In this document: positions 8,515 through 16,573 of the stretch, piece by piece
Layout: each line of letters starts with the position of its first letter
Numbering within the stretch: the first letter of the stretch is position 1
NCBI RefSeq assembly: GCF_036199905.1
Contig: NZ_CP108109.1
Span: forward strand, 7,072,501-7,136,500
Source of the DNA: Streptomyces sp. NBC_00223
Lineage (GTDB): Bacteria > Actinomycetota > Actinomycetes > Streptomycetales > Streptomycetaceae
Reading direction: 5' to 3'
Length of the DNA stretch: 64,000 nucleotides
Notes under the pieces: model-generated
Told to the model about the DNA's origin: nothing
What the model saw: only the letters and a program-made list of their open reading frames with translations
Databases searched by the model: none
Position numbers and translations under genes: made by a program

Positions 8515-9764
8515 CCGGCAACGAGGAACTGGCCCAGCGCTGGCAGGGTTCGCTGATGGACAACTACGGGCTGCCGCGGCTGCCCCTGGTCCGCGGCGAG
8601 GGCGCGAGGTTCTGGGACGCCGACGGCAAGGTCTATCTGGACTTCCTCGGCGGCATCGCCGTCAACTCGCTCGGCACCGCGCACCCGGCCGTGATCGAGG
8701 CGGTGTCCCGGCAGGTCGCCTCCCTCGGCCATGTCTCCAACCTCTTCATCGCCGAGCCGCCGGTCGCGCTCGCCGAACGGCTGCTCCGGCTCTCCGGCAG
8801 GCCCGGGCGGGTGTACTTCTCCAACTCCGGCGCCGAGGCCAACGAGGCCGCCTTCAAGATCGGCCGGCTGACCGGGCGTACCCGTATGGTCGCCACCGAG
8901 GGCGCCTTCCACGGCCGGACGATGGGCTCGCTCGCGCTCACCGGCCAGCCGAAGAAACGTGACGCCTTCCACCCGCTGCCCGGTGACGTCACCCATGTGC
9001 CGTTCGGCGATGTGGACGCGCTGCGGGCCGCCGTCACCACCGACACCGCGCTGGTGATCATCGAACCCCTCCAGGGCGAGAACGGCGTCGTCGTACCGCC
9101 CGCCGGATATCTGCGGGCGGCCCGCGATATCACCGCCGCGACCGGCACCCTGCTCGTGCTGGACGAGGTGCAGACCGGCATCGGGCGTACCGGGCACTGG
9201 TTCGAGTGCCAGGCCCAGGGCGTCGAGCCCGATGTGGTCACCCTGGCCAAGGGGCTGGGCGGCGGGCTGCCGATCGGCGCGACCCTCGCCTTCGGCCCGG
9301 CCGCCGACCTGCTCACGCCGGGCGCCCACGGGTCGACCTTCGGCGGCAACCCGGTCGCCTGCGCCGCCGCGCTGGCCGTCCTCGACACCATTGAGGCGGA
9401 CGGCATCCTGGACAACGTCAAGCGCCAGGGCGAGAAGCTGCGGCAGGGCATCGAGGCGCTGCGACACCCGCTGGTCGATCATGTGCGCGGTTCCGGGCTG
9501 CTGATCGGTATCGTGCTCACCGAGCCGCTGTCCGGAGCGATCCAGCAGGCGGCTCAGGACGCCGGATTCCTGGTGAACGCCGCCGTGCCCGACACGGTAC
9601 GGCTCGCGCCGCCGCTCATCGTGGGCGACGCCGAGACGGACGCGTTCCTCCAGGCCCTGCCCGGTGTCCTCGACCAGGTGTACGAGGCCGCTCGGGCCAC
9701 CACCCGGGCCGTCGCGGCCGCGGGGGCCCCGAGCGCCGCTCAGGCCGACCGGCCGGGACGATGA
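8511..9764 (+). CDS. argD: Acetylornithine aminotransferase
   Basis: 417 residues from GTG 8511, overlapping the argB stop (GTGA) and preceded by GGGGGAG. A class III PLP-dependent aminotransferase that converts N-acetylglutamate semialdehyde and glutamate to N-acetylornithine. Visible motifs: SNSGAEANEAAFK (phosphate binding), LVLDEVQTGIGRTG (PLP-binding aspartate), and K247 in TLAKGLGGGLPIG as the Schiff-base lysine. The C-terminal 25 residues are an Ala/Arg-rich extension beyond the normal fold. argR follows after 16 bp. Confidence 0.96.
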   Translation: MTGNEELAQRWQGSLMDNYGLPRLPLVRGEGARFWDADGKVYLDFLGGIAVNSLGTAHPAVIEAVSRQVASLGHVSNLFIAEPPVALAERLLRLSGRPGRVYFSNSGAEANEAAFKIGRLTGRTRMVATEGAFHGRTMGSLALTGQPKKRDAFHPLPGDVTHVPFGDVDALRAAVTTDTALVIIEPLQGENGVVVPPAGYLRAARDITAATGTLLVLDEVQTGIGRTGHWFECQAQGVEPDVVTLAKGLGGGLPIGATLAFGPAADLLTPGAHGSTFGGNPVACAAALAVLDTIEADGILDNVKRQGEKLRQGIEALRHPLVDHVRGSGLLIGIVLTEPLSGAIQQAAQDAGFLVNAAVPDTVRLAPPLIVGDAETDAFLQALPGVLDQVYEAARATTRAVAAAGAPSAAQADRPGR

Positions 9765-9780
9765 CGGAGACCGACGCGCG

Positions 9781-10314
9781 ATGACCGAGGCGCACACGCA
9801 GGGCGGCAGCCAGGCCGTACCGCAGACCCGTACGGCACGGCACCGCAGGATCGTGGACATCCTCGGCCGCCAGCCGGTGCGGTCGCAGAGCCAGCTGGCC
9901 AAACTGCTCGCCGACGACGGGCTGAGCGTCACCCAGGCGACGCTCAGCCGGGACCTCGACGAACTCGGCGCCGTCAAGATCCGCACCAATGACGGCGAAC
10001 TCATCTACGCGGTGCCCTCCGAGGGCGGTTTCCGCACCCCGCAGGCGCCGCTCGGCGAGTCGGTCAAGGAGGAGCGGATGCGGCGGCTCGCCGCCGAACT
10101 CCTCATCTCGGCCGAGGCGTCCGCGAACCTCGTGGTGATCCGCACCCCGCCGGGCGCGGCCCAGTTCCTGGCCTCCGCGATCGACCAGGCCGAGGTGTAC
10201 GACATCCTGGGCACGATCGCGGGCGACGACACGGTGATGCTGATCAGCCGGGACGCCTCGGGCGGCCAGAAGCTGGCCGACCACCTGCTGCGGCTGGCCC
10301 AGGGCGACGCCTGA
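9781..10314 (+). CDS. argR: Arginine repressor
   Basis: 177 residues from ATG 9781. The N-terminal winged helix-turn-helix is recognisable (RHRRIVDILGRQPVRSQSQL, then LSVTQATLSRDLDELGAVK). The C-terminal domain, about residues 100-175, carries the arginine-binding and hexamerisation region with IAGDDTVMLISRD. With arginine bound it represses arg promoters at ARG boxes. It sits last in the argCJBDR cluster, which fits autoregulation of the whole operon. Two stem-loops directly downstream should end the transcript. Confidence 0.95.
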   Translation: MTEAHTQGGSQAVPQTRTARHRRIVDILGRQPVRSQSQLAKLLADDGLSVTQATLSRDLDELGAVKIRTNDGELIYAVPSEGGFRTPQAPLGESVKEERMRRLAAELLISAEASANLVVIRTPPGAAQFLASAIDQAEVYDILGTIAGDDTVMLISRDASGGQKLADHLLRLAQGDA

Positions 10315-10320
10315 GGGGTT

Positions 10321-10342
10321 CCCAAGGGTTCGCGCCCTTGGG
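10321..10342 (+). terminator. Terminator after argR
   Basis: A perfect 8-bp stem CCCAAGGG/CCCTTGGG with a 6-nt loop, starting 7 bp after the argR stop and followed by GGCCCTTT. It should separate the argCJBDR transcript from argGH. Confidence 0.7.
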
Positions 10343-10361
10343 GGCCCTTTCAGGTTGCAGG

Positions 10362-10392
10362 GCCCCGGCTTCCGCGCCTGAGGAGCCGGGGC
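10362..10392 (+). terminator. Second stem-loop after argR
   Basis: A 9-bp stem GCCCCGGCT/AGCCGGGGC with a 13-nt loop, followed by CTCTTCG. It backs up the first terminator. Confidence 0.6.
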
Positions 10393-10459
10393 TCTTCGCG
10401 TCCGATTCCGACGCGCGGAGGGTCGGCGGGGGTCGTCAAAGGGCCTCTGACCTGCCGCG

Positions 10460-10488
10460 TTGACGAGTCATACGGTGGAGTGCATACT
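10460..10488 (+). promoter_or_regulatory. argG promoter with possible ArgR site
   Basis: A consensus-like -35 TTGACG (10460-10465), a 17-bp spacer and a -10 CATACT (10483-10488) lie about 37 bp before the argG start. The TGCATA element at the -10 is also found in the argC promoter, and a TGCATC lies at 10505-10510. These may be ARG-box half sites. Confidence 0.55.
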
Positions 10489-10524
10489 TATACCAGTCAG
10501 TGGATGCATCGTAAGGAGAGACCC

Positions 10525-11721
10525 GTGACCGAGCGCGTCGTACTCGCCTACTCAGGCGGCCTGGACACCTCCGTCGCCATCGGCTGGATCGCCGAGGAGA
10601 CCGGCGCCGAAGTCATCGCCGTGGCGGTGGACGTCGGCCAGGGCGGCGAGGACATGGACCTCATCCGCAAGCGCGCGATCGCCTGCGGCGCGGTCGAGGC
10701 CGAGGTCGCGGACGCCAAGGACGAGTTCGCGGACGAGTACTGCCTCCCCGCGATCAAGGCCAACGCCCTCTACATGGACCGCTACCCGCTGGTCTCGGCG
10801 CTCTCCCGGCCGGTCATCGTCAAGCACCTGGTGGCCGCCGCCCAGAAGCACGGCGCCTCCACGGTCGCCCACGGCTGCACCGGCAAGGGCAACGACCAGG
10901 TCCGGTTCGAGGCCGGCATCACCTCGCTCGCCCCCGGCCTGAAGTGCATCGCCCCGGTCCGCGACTACGCGATGACCCGGGACAAGGCCATCGCGTTCTG
11001 CGAGGAGAAGAACCTCCCGATCGCGACCACCAAGAAGTCGCCGTACTCCATCGACCAGAACGTCTTCGGGCGGGCCGTCGAGACCGGCTTCCTGGAGGAC
11101 ATCTGGAACGCGCCGATCGAGGACGTGTACGAGTACACGCAGAACCCGGCGACTCCCCGCGAGGCCGACGAGGTGACGATCACCTTCAAGCAGGGCGTCC
11201 CGGTCGCCATCGACGGGCAGCCGGTCACGGTCCTTGAGGCGATCCAGCAGCTGAACGTACGGGCCGGCGCCCAGGGCATCGGCCGGATCGACATGGTCGA
11301 GGACCGGCTGGTCGGCATCAAGTCCCGGGAGATCTACGAGGCCCCCGGCGCGATCGCCCTGATCACCGCCCACCAGGAGCTGGAGAGCGTCACCGTCGAG
11401 CGCGAGCTGGCCCGCTACAAGCGGCAGGTCGAGCAGCGCTGGGGCGAGCTGGTCTACGACGGTCTGTGGTTCTCCCCGCTCAAGCGGGCGCTGGACGGCT
11501 TCGTCAACGAGGCCAACGAGCATGTCTCCGGCGAGGTCCGGATGGTCCTGCACGGCGGCCGGGCCGTCGTCAACGGCCGGAAGTCCGACGAGTCGCTCTA
11601 CGACTTCAACCTGGCCACGTACGACACCGGTGACACCTTCGACCAGTCGCTGTCCAAGGGCTTCATCGAGATCTTCGGCCTGTCCTCGAAGATCGCGGCC
11701 AAGCGGGACCAGGCCCAGTGA
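10525..11721 (+). CDS. argG: Argininosuccinate synthase
   Basis: 398 residues from GTG 10525, preceded by AAGGAGAG at 10513-10520. The enzyme joins citrulline and aspartate with ATP to form argininosuccinate. The PP-loop nucleotide motif is at the very N-terminus (AYSGGLDTSV), followed by HGCTGKGNDQVRFE, the conserved citrulline/aspartate-binding segment. Length matches type 1 ArgG enzymes. The GTGA overlap with argH shows they form one operon. Confidence 0.97.
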   Translation: MTERVVLAYSGGLDTSVAIGWIAEETGAEVIAVAVDVGQGGEDMDLIRKRAIACGAVEAEVADAKDEFADEYCLPAIKANALYMDRYPLVSALSRPVIVKHLVAAAQKHGASTVAHGCTGKGNDQVRFEAGITSLAPGLKCIAPVRDYAMTRDKAIAFCEEKNLPIATTKKSPYSIDQNVFGRAVETGFLEDIWNAPIEDVYEYTQNPATPREADEVTITFKQGVPVAIDGQPVTVLEAIQQLNVRAGAQGIGRIDMVEDRLVGIKSREIYEAPGAIALITAHQELESVTVERELARYKRQVEQRWGELVYDGLWFSPLKRALDGFVNEANEHVSGEVRMVLHGGRAVVNGRKSDESLYDFNLATYDTGDTFDQSLSKGFIEIFGLSSKIAAKRDQAQ

Positions 11722-13208
11722 CGAACGGCAAGGCGGCACACGACGGGGGCCCGTCGTCCGAAAGCAAGGCCGGCGGCAAGGACCGTAACAAGGACGAGAA
11801 CCTGCGGCTGTGGGGCGGCCGGTTCGCCGACGGCCCCGCCGAGGCGCTGGCCCGGCTCTCCGCCTCCGTGCACTTCGACTTCCGGCTGGCCCCGTACGAC
11901 ATCGCGGGCTCCCGGGCGCATGCCCGGGCGCTGCACACGGCCGGGCTGCTGACGGCGGACGAGCTGGCGCGGATGATCGCCGGGCTCGACACCCTCGAAG
12001 CGGACGTGGCCGCCGGTGACTTCACCGGCACCATCGCCGACGAGGACGTGCACACCGCGCTGGAGCGCGGTCTGCTGGAGCGGGTCGGCGCCGACCTCGG
12101 CGGCAAGCTGCGGGCCGGCCGGTCGCGCAACGACCAGATCGCCACGCTCTTCCGGATGTACCTGCGCGACCACGCCCGGATCATCGGCGGTCTGATCGCC
12201 GACCTCCAGGACGCGCTGGTCGGCCTCGCGCAGGCGCACCCGGACACCGCGATGCCCGGCCGCACCCACCTCCAGCACGCCCAGCCGGTGCTCTTCGCCC
12301 ACCATGTGCTCGCACACGCCCAGGCGCTGTCGCGGGACGCGGAGCGGCTGCGGCAGTGGGACGAGCGCACGGCCGTGTCGCCGTACGGTTCGGGCGCGCT
12401 CGCCGGGTCCTCGCTCGGCCTCGACCCCGAGGCCGTCGCCCGTGACCTGGGCTTCGAGCACGGCTCGGTGGGCAACTCGATCGACGGCACCGCGGCGCGG
12501 GACTTCGTGGCCGAGTTCGCCTTCGTCACCGCGATGATCGGGGTGAACCTCTCCCGGATCGCGGAGGAGGTCATCTTGTGGAACACGAAGGAGTTCTCCT
12601 TCGTCACCCTGCACGACGCCTTCTCCACCGGCTCGTCGATCATGCCGCAGAAGAAGAACCCGGACATCGCGGAGCTGGCGCGCGGCAAGTCCGGGCGGCT
12701 GATCGGCAATCTCACCGGGCTGCTCGCGACGCTCAAGGCGCTGCCGCTGGCGTACAACAGGGACCTCCAGGAGGACAAGGAGCCGGTCTTCGACTCCTGC
12801 GACCAACTGGAGGTGCTGCTCCCGGCGTTCACCGGGATGATGGCCACCCTCACCGTGCACCGCGAGCGTCTTGAGGAGCTGGCCCCGGCCGGCTTCTCGC
12901 TCGCCACCGACATCGCCGAGTGGCTGGTACGGCAGGGTGTGCCGTTCCGGGTCGCCCACGAGGTCGCGGGGGAGTGCGTCAAGGTCTGCGAGGCCGAGGG
13001 CATCGAGCTGGGCGATCTGACGGACGAGCAGTTCGCCAAGATCTCCGAGCATCTGACGCCCGAGGTCCGCGGGGTGCTCGACGTGGCCGGTTCGCTGGCC
13101 TCGCGCAACGGGCGCGGCGGTACGGCGCCGAGCGCGGTCGCCGTCCAGCTCGCCGAGGTCAAGGCCGATCTGGCCGCCCAGCACACCTGGGCGAACGCCG
13201 ACCGATAG
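11718..13208 (+). CDS. argH: Argininosuccinate lyase
   Basis: 496 residues from GTG 11718, overlapping the argG stop. It splits argininosuccinate to arginine and fumarate. The fumarase/aspartase superfamily signature GSSIMPQKKNPD is near residue 305, with its mobile-loop serine. HLQHAQPVLF and GRSRNDQIAT are further family landmarks. The first 30 residues (NGKAAHDGGPSSESKAGGKD) are a polar extension before the conserved LRLWGGRF; they arise from the overlapping start and are not part of the catalytic fold. Confidence 0.96.
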   Translation: MTNGKAAHDGGPSSESKAGGKDRNKDENLRLWGGRFADGPAEALARLSASVHFDFRLAPYDIAGSRAHARALHTAGLLTADELARMIAGLDTLEADVAAGDFTGTIADEDVHTALERGLLERVGADLGGKLRAGRSRNDQIATLFRMYLRDHARIIGGLIADLQDALVGLAQAHPDTAMPGRTHLQHAQPVLFAHHVLAHAQALSRDAERLRQWDERTAVSPYGSGALAGSSLGLDPEAVARDLGFEHGSVGNSIDGTAARDFVAEFAFVTAMIGVNLSRIAEEVILWNTKEFSFVTLHDAFSTGSSIMPQKKNPDIAELARGKSGRLIGNLTGLLATLKALPLAYNRDLQEDKEPVFDSCDQLEVLLPAFTGMMATLTVHRERLEELAPAGFSLATDIAEWLVRQGVPFRVAHEVAGECVKVCEAEGIELGDLTDEQFAKISEHLTPEVRGVLDVAGSLASRNGRGGTAPSAVAVQLAEVKADLAAQHTWANADR

Positions 13209-13219
13209 GGCGGCACCAC

Positions 13220-13243
13220 GCCCTGGGACCAAGGTCCCAGGGC
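13220..13243. terminator. Stem-loop after argH
   Basis: An 11-bp stem (arm GCCCTGGGACC) with only 2 nt between the arms, 12 bp after the argH stop. It probably acts as the first part of the argGH terminator. Confidence 0.6.
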
Positions 13244-13266
13244 CGCGGAATCCGCCATCCGTGTAC

Positions 13267-13320
13267 CGGAACCCCGTATGCCGCCGTCCCTCCGGAGGGA
13301 CGGCGGCATACGGGGTTCCG
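13267..13320. terminator. 54-bp perfect palindrome, bidirectional terminator
   Basis: Bases 13267-13293 are exactly complementary to 13294-13320: 27-bp arms, no spacer, no mismatch. It lies midway between the convergent argH and acyltransferase genes, the expected place for a bidirectional terminator. The left arm begins CGGAACCCCGTATGCC. The zero-length spacer means about 4 central bases must form the loop in RNA. Confidence 0.75.
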
Positions 13321-13367
13321 CGGGTCTACGGGTCTGCGGTTTTTCCGTTCCGCGGTTCGGTGGGGTG

Positions 13368-14048
13368 TCAGGCGGCCTTCGCCTTGGTCGCGTAGATGTC
13401 GACGTACTCCTGGCCGCCCAGGCGCATCACATGGCTCATGACCTCGTCGGTCACCGCGCGCAGTACGTAGCGGTCGCGGTCCATGCCCTCGTAGCGGGAG
13501 AAGTCGAGCGCGGCGCCGAAGCGGATGGCGACCGGGGCGATCCGGGGCATGCCGGTGCCGCCGGGCTGGACCTTGTCGGTGCCGACCATCGCGAACGGCA
13601 CCACGGGGGCGCCGGTCATCAGGGTCAGCCGGGCGACACCGGTACGGCCGCGGTAGAGCCGGCCGTCGGGGGAGCGGGTGCCCTCGGGGTAGATGCCGAA
13701 GATCTTGCCCTCGTCCAGGACGCGCCGCCCGGTCATCAGGGCCGCGACACCGCCGTGGCCGCCGTCGCGGTCGACCGGGATCATCCCGCAGGTGGTGAAG
13801 AACCAGGCCATCAGCCGGCCCTTGACACCCCTTCCGGTGACGTACTCGTCCTTGCCGATGAAGTACACCTGCCGCTCGACCACGAGGGAGAGGAACAGCG
13901 AGTCGACGAAGGTGACATGGTTACCCGCCAAGATCACCGGCCCGTCGCCCGGAATGTGCTCCACGCCTTCCACCACCGGGCGGTACAGGACGCGCATCAG
14001 CACTCCGAGAATCGCCTTCAGCACGCTGCGGGACATGCGGGACAACAA
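13368..14048 (-). CDS. 1-acyl-sn-glycerol-3-phosphate acyltransferase (PlsC family)
   Basis: 226 residues. The lysophospholipid acyltransferase motifs appear in order: NHVTFVD (motif I, H-x4-D, near residue 43), IPVDRDGGHGG (motif II), YPEGTRSPDGRLYRGRTG (motif III) and APVVPFAMVG (motif IV). It would acylate lysophosphatidic acid at the inner membrane face. No ATG is well placed: GGAGGG lies 4 bp before TTG 14048 and 7 bp before TTG 14045, whereas ATG 14036 is 16 bp away, so a TTG start is likely. Convergent with argH and unrelated to it. Confidence 0.9.
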   Translation of the reverse strand: MLSRMSRSVLKAILGVLMRVLYRPVVEGVEHIPGDGPVILAGNHVTFVDSLFLSLVVERQVYFIGKDEYVTGRGVKGRLMAWFFTTCGMIPVDRDGGHGGVAALMTGRRVLDEGKIFGIYPEGTRSPDGRLYRGRTGVARLTLMTGAPVVPFAMVGTDKVQPGGTGMPRIAPVAIRFGAALDFSRYEGMDRDRYVLRAVTDEVMSHVMRLGGQEYVDIYATKAKAA

Positions 14049-14615
14049 CAGACCCTCCGGTCTCGTACGGTCGACAGGCCCCGGGCCGAGAACCTACCGG
14101 CCCGTACACGAGGACGATGATTCCACACGGCACGCCGCCGCGCGCCTTGTCGGGGGACCGGGGACCCCCGTCGGGACGTGTCGCTCACCACTCCCGCGCC
14201 GGCCCCCGGGGTGACGGCTCCCGCGCGGGCGTCCGGGCCGGTCCGATGTCCGGTTCTGTGCGTACTTACCGGGAAATCTCCCGGGAGTTGGGAATCTCAC
14301 AGGGAAGCGCGCGGGCGCCGCGACCGCGCAGCTCCGATCACGTTCGACCGTCTTCGACCGATCTTGAATTCGAGGGTTGAATCCCCGGTGGGACGGGGTA
14401 ATCCACGGTAAACAGTCAGCGGCAGTGGGCACCCTTGGCACGCCGGGACGGGTCTGGGACGGGTGGCGCAGCAACGGCACCCCACCGGGACGTTTGTGCG
14501 ATCATCGGCGCCACGGAGGCGGCGCACACCCGCACCAACTCCGCTCAGGCACACGTTCCGGGCGCACACCTCACCCTCAACTGCCCGGACGGATTCGAAG
14601 GGGAGGCCCGCGCGC
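14049..14615. other. Gene-free divergent region
   Basis: 567 bp between the acyltransferase and a GNAT gene, which are transcribed away from each other. It must contain both promoters. AT-richer patches occur around 14255-14310 and 14350-14415, but I see no convincing consensus pair, no operator palindrome and no gene. Confidence 0.5.
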
Positions 14616-15125
14616 ATGGGCATGAGCGTGACCATCTCTACGGCGGAGCACAGTGACGCCGAGAAGATCCTGAAGCTCCAGTACCTCTGCTACCAGAGCG
14701 AAGCGGAGCTCTACGGCGACTACACCATCGAGCCGCTCACCCAGACCCTGGACGAGCTGCGGGCCGAACTCGCCGACGGCGTCGTCCTCGTGGCCCGTCT
14801 CGGCCAGGAGGTCGTCGGATCGGTACGCGGCGCCGTCGACGACGACGGCACCGCCCGGATCGGCAAACTCATCGTCCACCCCCGGCTCCAACGGCACGGC
14901 CTGGGCGGCCGGTTGCTGGCCGCGCTCGAAGGACGGCTGTCCGCCGAGGCCGAGGCCAAGCGGTACCGGCTCTTCACCGGCCACCGCAGCGAGGTCAATC
15001 TGCGGATGTACCGCAAGCTCGGTTACGAGCAGGTGGGCGCCGCCGAGCCCGTCACGCGCCGGCTGAGCCTGGTGCACATGGAAAAGCCCGTCGTCGAGAC
15101 GGAGACCTACGCGGCCACCGCCTGA
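14616..15125 (+). CDS. GNAT family N-acetyltransferase
   Basis: 169 residues from ATG 14616, which follows AAGGGGAGG at 8 bp; an in-frame ATG at 14622 is the alternative. GNAT features run in order: N-terminal VTISTAEHSDAEKILKLQ, central beta-strands (GQEVVGSVRGAVDDDGTARI), then the acetyl-CoA binding loop HPRLQRHGLGGRLLAALEGR (Q/R-x-x-G-x-G/A), and the C-terminal MYRKLGYEQVG. It resembles small-molecule or amine acetyltransferases; the substrate cannot be named. A strong hairpin follows the stop. Confidence 0.87.
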   Translation: MGMSVTISTAEHSDAEKILKLQYLCYQSEAELYGDYTIEPLTQTLDELRAELADGVVLVARLGQEVVGSVRGAVDDDGTARIGKLIVHPRLQRHGLGGRLLAALEGRLSAEAEAKRYRLFTGHRSEVNLRMYRKLGYEQVGAAEPVTRRLSLVHMEKPVVETETYAATA

Positions 15126-15138
15126 GCCGTGAGCTGAT

Positions 15139-15172
15139 CCGCCGGGCGGCCTTGTGCAGGGCCGTCCGGCGG
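15139..15172 (+). terminator. Terminator between convergent genes
   Basis: A GC-rich hairpin starting 13 bp after the GNAT stop: arm CCGCCGGGCGGCC pairs with GGCCGTCCGGCGG with one G-T pair and an 8-nt loop. It sits between the convergent GNAT and membrane-protein genes. Confidence 0.6.
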
Positions 15173-15251
15173 CACTCGTCTCGCGCCCGGCGGCACCCGC
15201 CGCCGCCCGCCCGTGCCCGCTCCACTTACGGGCGCGGGCCGGTGCCGTCGG

Positions 15252-15776
15252 TTACGGCCGCGCCCCCGCCCGCTCCCGGGCGGACCGGCGCAGCCAGAGC
15301 AGACCGGCGATCGGCAGGGCCAGCGGCAGGAAGACATAGCCGATCCCGAAGTCCGACCAGACGGTCGCGTCGGGGAAGGCGGAGGAGTCCGCCAGGGTCA
15401 AGGTGCCCACCGCGAGCACACCGACCAGCTCCGCCGAGCAGCACACCAGCGCGACCTTCCGGGCCGACTCGCCGCCCTTCCACAGCGCGACCGTGATCAC
15501 CGCGTACACCACGCCGGCCACCGCCGACAGAACGTACGCGAGCGGTGCTTCGTGGTATTTGGTGCTGATCTGCACGATCGAGCGGGACAGCGCGGCCACC
15601 GTGAAGACGCCGTACAGGGACAGCAGCAGCCGTCCCGGGCCGGTGCCGAGCTTCGCGGGCCCGCCCGTTCCCTCTGCCCGCGCCGAACCCTCTGCCGAAC
15701 CCTCGGCCCCTGTGCTGTCTCCGGCCACGCTCACGTCCCCGTTCTCGCTCGCCCCGTCGGCCGTACCCTCAGCCAT
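15252..15776 (-). CDS. Small integral membrane protein, Ala/Gly/Glu-rich N-terminus
   Basis: 174 residues. The first 45 are acidic, polar and repetitive (EGSAEGSARAEGTGG) and should be cytoplasmic. Four hydrophobic segments follow, near residues 49-68, 77-98, 108-127 and 142-162, ending in a basic tail. No enzymatic motif is visible. It overlaps the upstream membrane-protein gene by 8 bp, so the two are co-transcribed and may form a complex. Function unknown. Confidence 0.8.
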   Translation of the reverse strand: MAEGTADGASENGDVSVAGDSTGAEGSAEGSARAEGTGGPAKLGTGPGRLLLSLYGVFTVAALSRSIVQISTKYHEAPLAYVLSAVAGVVYAVITVALWKGGESARKVALVCCSAELVGVLAVGTLTLADSSAFPDATVWSDFGIGYVFLPLALPIAGLLWLRRSARERAGARP

Positions 15777-16137
15777 GTCCCGCTCCCCAGATGTCGTGCA
15801 GCCGCAGCTCCAGCACGGCCAGGATCACCCCGCCGGCGGCGACGATCGTCGAACCCCAGCGGGTGCGCTCGGCCAGGGACATGAAGGCCGCCGCCGGGAT
15901 CACGCAGACGGCGCCGACCAGATAGGCGAGGAAGACCGCCATGCCCTGGGCGGGCCGGTCGCCGTGGGCGAGCTGCACCAGGGAGATCACCAGCTGGACC
16001 ACCACGGCCAGGGTGACCACGGCCATCCCGACGAAGTGCCAGTCCTTGGTCGGCGAGTCCTTGTACGCCGCCCAGCCGCACCACGCCGCGAGCAGCAGCG
16101 CCGCGACGGTAACCGTGATGATGACCGCGTCAAGCAT
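15769..16137 (-). CDS. Small integral membrane protein
   Basis: 122 residues with four predicted membrane helices, near residues 3-24, 35-57, 67-90 and 94-113. The loops carry few charges, and the sequence has no recognised catalytic motif. The 3' end overlaps the following membrane-protein gene by 8 bp, indicating a two-gene operon. It resembles the many conserved actinobacterial membrane proteins of unknown function. Confidence 0.8.
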   Translation of the reverse strand: MLDAVIITVTVAALLLAAWCGWAAYKDSPTKDWHFVGMAVVTLAVVVQLVISLVQLAHGDRPAQGMAVFLAYLVGAVCVIPAAAFMSLAERTRWGSTIVAAGGVILAVLELRLHDIWGAGHG

Positions 16138-16273
16138 GCGCTGACCTTATTACGGGCGCCGGGGCCGCTCGCCGCCCGCCCCCGCGGAGGGCCCAGGACC
16201 CCGATTGTGTCCGCATAATGAACAGCACGCCCGGAATGCGGGACGTGACGGCCGGGTCTGGTTTACTGGGACC

Positions 16274-16357
16274 ATGACCACGACGACGAGCAGCCGCTGC
16301 CGCGCGACCGAGGCGACCACGCCCGGTGTCCGTCGTGCGTGTCGAATGTGCGACTGA
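16274..16357 (+). CDS. Putative Cys-containing leader peptide upstream of metNIQ
   Basis: A 27-codon ATG reading frame: it starts MTTTTSSRCR and ends RRACRMCD before TGA, with three cysteines and four arginines near the end. It lies about 215 bp before metN, in the position of an attenuator leader. Streptomycetes and mycobacteria use short Cys-rich peptides in this way for sulfur-related operons. No clear ribosome site is present; GGGACC precedes the ATG. Its translation and regulatory role are inferred only from position and composition. Confidence 0.45.
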   Translation: MTTTTSSRCRATEATTPGVRRACRMCD

Positions 16358-16573
16358 CGAGGGTCCCCGAGCAGCCTCGCGCCCCGAAGCGAGACCCGCG
16401 CCGCGTTCACGTGTGACAGCGGCTCCGCCCCCGCGTCACGAACCCCGGTAGAGCGCCACCGCGCCACCGGCTCCCGTACGGCCCCCGCGGGCCGACGCGT
16501 GCCGCACCCCCCCGCAGACACCCCGTACACGGTCGCCCCGCCGCGCCGTGTGCCCAGAAGTGATGGACGCATC

